From the NCBI GenBank assembly GCA_026214975.1, contig CM047810.1, positions 40,062,806 through 40,126,805 of the forward strand: a stretch of 64,000 bases of DNA, in the 5' to 3' direction. Below, piece by piece: positions 58,567 through 64,000 of the stretch. Source of the stretch: Gentiana macrophylla. Taxonomy: Eukaryota > Streptophyta > Magnoliopsida > Gentianales > Gentianaceae. Numbering within the stretch: position 1 is the stretch's first letter; every line of letters starts with the position of its first letter. Position numbers and translations under genes: made by a program. The notes beneath the pieces are model-generated. The model was not told the DNA's origin. It did no database searches and worked only from the letters and a program-made list of their open reading frames with translations.

Positions 58567-59283
58567 TAAACCAGAAATGGAGCGTCAGACAAAGTATGTT
58601 AAAGACATGCTTAAGAAGTTAAACTTTGAAAGGCTCAAACTAGCTATAACATCTATAAGCACATCCATAAGATTGAACCCGGACAAAGAACGCCAATCAG
58701 TGGACAATTTTCTATACAGGTCAATGATTGACTCTCTACTTTACTTAACTTCCAATAGACATGATATAATGAATGTTTTATTCATATGTGCTAGATATCC
58801 AGTTGATCCTAAGGTGTCTCACTTTAATGTTGTGAAGTGAATCTTCAAATACTTGGCGCATACATCATCTTTGGCCAAACTTTAACTTACTTCCATATTC
58901 CGATGTTGATTTTGGGGGATGTAAAGTTGATAGAAAAAAGACAAGTGATACACGTTTGCTCTTGGACAATATGTTGATCTATTGGTTCTCTATAAAACAA
59001 CCTAGTGTTTCGCTTGGTACCACAGAGGTTGGATATGTTCATTTGAGTAATTGTTATGCTCAACTTATGTGACTTAAACAACATCCACTTGATTTCAACA
59101 AGGACTACTATGTCTATCTTTTGTGATAGCACTCGTTCTATCCCTTTATCTCATAATCCTATCTTGTATTCCACAGCTACACACATAAACATCAGATATC
59201 TTTCCTGATAGATCATGTTGCTAATAACAACATTTCCATTGAACTTTGCTTTAAATTTGTCCCCCACTGAAAAACACATTGTA

Positions 59284-59629
59284 TACTGGAAAATGATTCA
59301 GGCAGTTGATCTCATCCATGAAACTAAATGGCAGAAACAAATAAACGTACATCAAAAATTGGGGGAAGTTTTAACCAGCAAATACATGAAAAGAGTAACA
59401 AAAATAAAAATAAAAACGATGCTATACAAGATCAACAATAACAACGCTCAAGCCTTGTCCCCAGTAGGTGGAGGCTACATAAACATGTTGAACATTTTTT
59501 AAACTGATCAAAATTGTCCTAAAACATCACTACATTTCTACCACTAAAATAAAGGTTACAAGATCTTGAATAATGGTGGTGGGTTCAAAGAGGTTCCCGG
59601 TTGGGAAGCAGCGATCAATATTCCCACTA
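59284..59629 (-). other. VIRILIZER 3' flank / 3' untranslated region
   Basis: Sequence downstream of the VIRILIZER stop codon on the minus strand, AT-rich, with no gene. It probably includes the 3' untranslated region up to the edge of the copia remnant. No clear AATAAA was fixed. Confidence 0.5.
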
Positions 59630-62600
59630 CTATAGTTGGCCCAATCTTTCCTGGCAAACCATAAAACAAAGGGATTATAAGCTGTTTATCATGCTGGCCT
59701 GCTTGAAAATTGTACGCGAGTAAATAAATCATCAAAAACAGGAAAAGTAAATGAAACTCAACAAGCGGGGTGGAAACATGTTCGATTGCATTTTAGGTAC
59801 CACCATTAGGGAATTATTTGGGACCCAACAGGAGTTACTAGTTTTATTGAATTCTTTGTGATATATCCTTTCTTACAAGAACGTTGATTAATTGATCGTC
59901 TACCCTTCCTGGATTCACGCGGACAGTTTACCCGCTTTTGAAGGAATAGATACGCCGAAGTGGATAACATGTCCCGAAACGGATATGCCAAAAACTTAGG
60001 AACTTCTGATGTACCCTTCCCCCCCCACACTAATTACTCATCAATCGCCTTCCAAAAGTAGACCCCAAAAATCATGCTTATGTCTTTCCTCTTCTACTTA
60101 GCAGAATCAAGTGGCTCAAACCACCATCCACAAGATTTAATATTGCCAAGATTCACTGCCATGTTTGTGGTTTCCTGGACGCTTAAGTTTATTTCCTACT
60201 GGATATTGGAGAGTAAAGTTACAAATTCTTTAATATAACTTGAAAAGAAGAAAACCCATGATATCATCATGTTCTGCGAGCCACAAAAGCAAAAGCAGAG
60301 AGAGCAATAAGTGTTTGGCTTTGGATGTCAGGATTTTGTGTGCGACGGGGATCGTTTCTGTTATTAGCTTACAGTCTAACGTATTTTTCATATTCTTAGG
60401 CAGCAGTCAGTCTTTGCCTTGAAAAGGTGAAAAAAAAAAAAAAACACAGATATGACAACAGATAATGATCATACCTGAAGCATCTGCATCAACTTAGGAT
60501 GTTGTTCCAAAAGCTGACAAAGTTTATCACGATCACTCAATAGCGACTGTAATGGCACAAAAATATAAGAAAAATAAATAAATAACATCAGCTGGACAAA
60601 AGGGTTCGAGCATGTGGTCTACATGACATCATCTATTGGCACAATAGAACTTACCTGTATGGCTTCCGGCGATCTAAAGAAATCATGCAAGGACATTCCG
60701 GAGTCCGATTGCTCCATTGTAGTGACTCCATGCTGCAGCTGTGGTTGGGTATTTTCCACTTGCGGTTGCAGACGTAGCAACGCAGTTTCCTGAGGTGGAG
60801 TCTGATAAAATATCTGAGCTGCAGACATATGAGGTGGTTGCAACATCTGCAATGATTGTCCTTGGAGTTGTAGGGGGGCTTGCAACAAAGACACAGCTTG
60901 CTCTGACTGAAGTGAAGTGGGAATAAATGGCCTAGGATGCGAAGCAGTACGAGGAAGTAGAGGTGGCTGCAGAGGCTGCAATTGAGGAAGAGATGGTGTA
61001 GAGTGGGGAGCAGGAAGGGAGATGGAAGAATTCTGGGAGAGTGTCGATAAGTTTTCTATATGATGTGGTGTTGAAGTTCCTGTGTACATATGCATAGGTA
61101 CTGAGATACCTCTATTGAAAAGCATTGGTGGTACCGAAGAATTTGGGGCATAAGAAGTCAGCATGGTGGCTGAAGATGAATGTTTGCTCAATCGAACATC
61201 ACCAGAAGATGGTATGCTGTTTTGAATGTCATTACTGCTATGAACACCCTGACTGTGGCCTAAAGACTGGGATGTGTGATTCTTTGATGAGGTTAAACTA
61301 GCAGGATTCATTGAATAAGGGGGAGGTGTAGGAGGAAGTGGAGGTTGCAGCCTAGTAGATACAGCAGGTGAAGGAGATTTCCGAACATATTTGGAATCCA
61401 TACGGGGTCTCGCGCTGCCACTAGAACTGCTTGGGTACGCAGACAGAAAATCTGGCTGAACCAGAAAAATAACAATGTCAGTGATACCAAAGATGACAAA
61501 AAGTAGCTTCCAAAAACAAAAACAAAAAAGTCAACGATAAACATTGTACTCACCCGAAAACCTGGAGGATACGTAGGTTGCAAATCTGCCACTGAGGTAA
61601 TCAAAGGTGAAGAGTGGCTGACATTGGTCTCAGTGTTATGAGGAAAAGGTGTAATTAAAGGAGGCGGCGGTAAGGGAGGGAATGGAGGCTGATGCACAGG
61701 TTTCTGGTCATAAAATCCCTGAGAACCCACAGGGCGCGTAGTGATAGAAGAACTTTGCGCTCCCACTTTCGAATATGGATGATGTGCAGTTGTCCAAGAA
61801 TCACCAGGCAAGTGTGATGTACCCTTTGAATGAGGGGAAGCAGAAAACCCAGTACTTGCTACAACAGCAGAATCCAGCCCACCAGAAGGATTGACCCTAA
61901 AGTTCTCTGAGGCATCAGATTGATCAGGAAACTTCTTTTCAGAAGAAACGCTTGGTTCACGTGTCAATAGGCCATACGGATGAGATACTGACATCCTCGA
62001 AGAGAAATCACTTGTGTTTTCTTCAATATTAGATGCCAAAGGCTGTGAAGATTGCCTGCCTACATTGACATCGTTCTCTGTCTCTGCAACAACCGAATGA
62101 GGAGAACCTTCTCCAACTACAACAGATGCAGGCTGTGGAAGATTATCATCAGGTTGTGGAAAAGGCAACTTGTCATCAGGATCAGATTCCTCAGCATCAA
62201 AAACAATATCAATTCCTTGAAGGTCGTCATCAAGATCGGGCTTCAGCTGCCGAGGTTCATTGGCATTCGCAGCATCTTTATTAGATTCGGGAGCTGATTT
62301 CTTCACCTGCACAGTGGAATCAGTAACAGGCATCCCCACAGAATGCTGACGATCCTTTTGCCTAGCGATGAATTCATCAACATGAATGGATGGTGGCCTC
62401 CCGCTAGATCCTACACGAGGGAGTGTAATTACATTAGGATTTGAGCCATCAGCATTTCTTTCTCTAGCCACATAGTCATCCACATGCATAGAAGGTGGTC
62501 TGCTAGTGTTTGGCTTCCGCTGCCGGAATGCATCCCTCCTGGTAGGACCTGAAGGTGCAGGAGGCACTAAACCCCGTGTAGATTCACTAGAGACAATTTC

Positions 62601-63190
62601 TCCTCTGCTACGCCTAATAGGCCCATCCACTGAAGGTGTCTTTCTCTTTGCAGAAACACCTGTCTGTGACAATCTATCACGGAGATTTTCAGGACATTCC
62701 CATACAAATATGTCACCAAATTCACCCAATTCGTTCTCTTCGATCCGTTTAGCACTGTCATCCATAATCTTATGTATCCTTGAAGAAGAAACTGAAACAG
62801 ATAAAGGAGAAGGCGGTAGAATACTAGCATCAATCTCATCATTTAAAGCCCCCGAAAATTTTTGTAACACAAGTAGCAGACTTTTTGCAGAATTTGTCAC
62901 CTGCATGTCCATGATAACCAATGTTAGCAACCAATAAATGTCTAACCTATAAAGTACCCCCGTCCCATCCAAATAATCCATTATTAGTAGATGTGGCAAT
63001 CAATGAAGGCCTTGCAACACCTGAACAATAACATGAAACCAAAGTTACAGGATAACTTGCCTCTGGCCCCAAATGATTTGCTCCTTCCTGTATGGATTTT
63101 ATGCTATCATCAAAATAAACATCACTGGCGCTTCCATCATCAATAAATCCAAAAAGTCGCTTAACTGCTGCAACATTCTTCAAGTTTGGT
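59630..63190 (-). CDS. VIR: VIRILIZER homologue (m6A writer subunit), C-terminal five exons only
   Basis: Exons on the minus strand: 63049-63190, 61554-62900, 60655-61455, 60475-60546 and 59630-59650. All four internal introns are GT-AG and in phase, giving about 793 residues without a stop. Hallmarks of plant VIR are DAFRQRKPNTSRPPSMHVDD, GRPPSIHVDEFIARQ, DDDLQGIDIVFDAEE, a Pro/Ser/Gln-rich stretch, SGMSLHDFFRSPEAIQ, SLLSDRDKLCQLLEQHPKLM and a seven-codon last exon ERLGQL-stop. VIR scaffolds the MTA/MTB/FIP37/HAKAI complex that methylates adenosine in nuclear mRNA; this part is the disordered tail. Arabidopsis VIR is over 2000 residues, so the N-terminal two-thirds is missing. The first exon has a plausible acceptor at 63191-63192, but no further coding exon is visible up to 63899, where a divergent gene starts. 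Either it is a 5'-truncated copy or the upstream intron extends beyond the window. Confidence 0.9.
59651..60474 (-). other. Last intron of VIRILIZER, 824 bp
   Basis: GTATGATC donor at 60474 and TTTGCCAG acceptor at 59651, joining MQMLQ to ERLGQL. A 74-residue minus-strand open frame inside (59806-60030) shows no family motif. Confidence 0.85.
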
Positions 63191-63513
63191 CTAAAGAACA
63201 ACATCATTGATCATCTGTAAGTATTACTTCAAGTCGTACAAAAATAAAAGGCATTGGCAGGTAGAAAAAATTAGTTAACAAAGCTCTAGTTTACACAAAC
63301 TGAACCCTATGGGTATAAAAAAACCAGAACAAAAAGATTTGTGCAGCATAGAATCTTGTTGAATATGTACTGTATAAATTGTAATGGTTTTTATTCTGTT
63401 CTGTTTATTATTATAGGCGCCGACCTGTTAGAAGGTTAAGGGGCTGTTTCTGGTTTCCTAGTTAGATAATACTCCTAGGCAGCTAGGTTACTTGGGCAAG
63501 GGGTTTCTATGTA
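63191..63513. other. Sequence upstream of the VIRILIZER fragment
   Basis: No coding sequence on either strand. All three frames after the alternative acceptor at 63215-63216 run into a stop, so the acceptor at 63191-63192 is favoured. If the VIR fragment is a truncated copy, the break lies here. Confidence 0.5.
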
Positions 63514-63773
63514 CTTCATTTGTCTCAAATTATAATTCCAATTAGCTTTTTACTTTCGTCTCATAACATAAGTCCATTTAGAATACCAATGAAACATTTA
63601 TTACATTTATCTTCCTTTTAATATATTCACCCACTTTTCACTACTTTACAACTATTGCATTAATGACAATCAAAGAGTACTTTAGGCTTTTATCATTAAA
63701 AGTAATGACACTTCACCACTTTCTAAAACTTTGTAAAAGCTCCAAATGGACTTAGATTTTGAGACAGAGGGGG
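63514..63773. mobile_element. Stowaway-like MITE, 260 bp
   Basis: CTTCATTTGTCTCAAATTAT at left pairs with the complement of the right end (CCCCCTCTGTCTCAAAATCT). TA flanks both sides (63512-63513, 63774-63775). The right boundary is next to the TATA box of the gene at 63899. Confidence 0.88.
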
Positions 63774-63775
63774 TA

Positions 63776-63898
63776 TTATAAAAGGCCAGCATTTGTGGAT
63801 AACAAAATTCAGAAAATTCTCCTATTATTTTTCACATAGTAATAGAGCCATCTTCAAAGAAAAATCCTAAACCCTAGTCTCCTCCCATAGCCACTGCA
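63776..63898 (+). promoter_or_regulatory. Core promoter and 5' leader of the plus-strand gene
   Basis: TATA box TATAAAAG at 63777-63784, about 115 bp upstream of the start codon. The leader contains aaaccctag (63869-63877), a telo-box-like motif common in 5' regions of plant housekeeping and translation genes. The MITE ends 3 bp before the TATA box. Confidence 0.65.
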
Positions 63899-64000
63899 AT
63901 GTCTGTCGAACAGAGCTCCACCACAATCGGTGGGACTTCTTCCGGAGGAGTCCGCCCCAACGAAGAAGACAGCAGCGAACGTCACTACGATTTTTCCTAC
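63899..64000 (+). CDS. Start of an unidentified gene (34 codons, runs off the window)
   Basis: The ATG at 63899 opens a frame that stays open to the last base: MSVEQSSTTIGGTSSGG, then VRPNEEDSSERHYDFSY. The N-terminus is Ser/Gly/Thr-rich and probably disordered, followed by an acidic stretch. It has a good TATA box and leader, so it is likely a real gene divergent from the VIR fragment. I do not recognise the family from these residues. Confidence 0.6.
   Translation, partial: MSVEQSSTTIGGTSSGGVRPNEEDSSERHYDFSY

Larger units (their letters stand above)
57115..59283 (+). pseudogene. pol: SIRE-like copia reverse transcriptase and RNase H remnant with two MITEs
   Basis: Pieces in order: STIEPKNIEEALIDNE, then GKTSIGTRWLY-like (57230s), NKARHVA and ALVARLEAIRLL (57330-57410), MNALYGLKQAPRALYDML (57550), the MITE, GEVIFGATN-type (58045-58070; the YxDD is lost), MGELNYFLGLQMKY (58130), the Stowaway MITE, then KYVKDMLKKLNFERLK and LYRSMIDSLLYLTSNRHDIM (58577-58840). 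RNase H follows as DVDFGGCKVDRKKTSDT, and PTEKHI is the last copia motif at 59283. Many stops. The SIRE lineage is suggested by GELNYFLGLQ and GCKVDRK motifs. LTRs are absent and the right edge meets the VIRILIZER 3' flank. Confidence 0.85.

Noticed and set aside
59806..60030. 74-residue minus-strand open frame within the last VIR intron, with basic C-terminal half
   Set aside because: It looked briefly like an organelle ribosomal-type peptide, but I recognise no family, it lies inside an intron, and it has no promoter or splice support.
62947..63048. Open extension of the first VIR exon ending FGWDGG
   Set aside because: It ends in a stop, and the alternative splice out of it is out of phase and would be only 57 bp; the GTAACT donor at 63048 gives a 148-bp intron in phase.

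Overview
This window is nuclear DNA of a flowering plant, most likely a eudicot. It holds one recognisable low-copy gene with GT-AG introns, the C-terminal part of the m6A-writer subunit VIRILIZER, at the right end, and the first codons of a second gene at the right edge. Almost everything else is plant transposable-element sequence: Ty3/gypsy and Ty1/copia LTR retrotransposons, L1-type LINEs, hAT, Mutator, Tourist and Stowaway miniature elements, and many solo LTRs. I see no bacterial or plastid genes, CRISPR arrays, tRNA or rRNA.

Layout. 1-15112: an antisense gene with a 'putative gypsy-type transposon' (PF04195-like) domain lies at 653-14204 and is split by a complete Athila-type Ty3/gypsy element (2232-13540, two LTRs of about 1.36 kb, target duplication ACTGC). 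The host gene's reading frame resumes across the insertion but holds about ten stop codons. Tandem repeats (64-310) and an LTR-like tract (14354-15112) suggest that this gene was carried by an older Tat-type retrotransposon. 15113-17379: a Tourist-like MITE and a deleted old copia element (minus strand) with a hAT MITE in its gag start. 17380-22781: a full-length but decayed copia element on the minus strand ('copia A'). 22782-30093: a LINE ORF2 (plus strand) broken into pieces by a hAT-like element (itself carrying a solo LTR), a gypsy solo LTR (itself carrying a hAT MITE) and a Mutator-type MITE. 30108-31140: a 1-kb Mutator-type inverted-repeat element.

32090-42791: a second copia family ('copia B', minus strand) holding three solo LTRs. 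Each sits on a matching or near-matching 5-bp target duplication, and the copia reading frame resumes exactly across all three. 42792-46250: the 3' half of a second copia A copy, plus strand. 46251 to about 47640: the 3' half of another LINE. 48723-51261: a 2.5-kb gypsy solo LTR (TGTAACATCCCG type). 51833-52130: a Tourist MITE. 52718 to about 54400: a probable gypsy LTR with an internal 104-bp hairpin. 57115-59283: a SIRE-like copia RT/RNase H remnant holding two MITEs. 59630-63190: five exons of VIRILIZER (minus strand). 63514-63773: a Stowaway MITE abutting the TATA box of a new plus-strand gene starting at 63899.

Most of the window therefore reads as stacked insertions and solo-LTR formation in gene-poor chromatin. 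The points most worth following are the VIRILIZER fragment, whose reading frame is intact but whose 5' two-thirds is missing where a divergent gene begins, the antisense retrotransposon-borne gene, and several mismatched junctions that record rearrangements.
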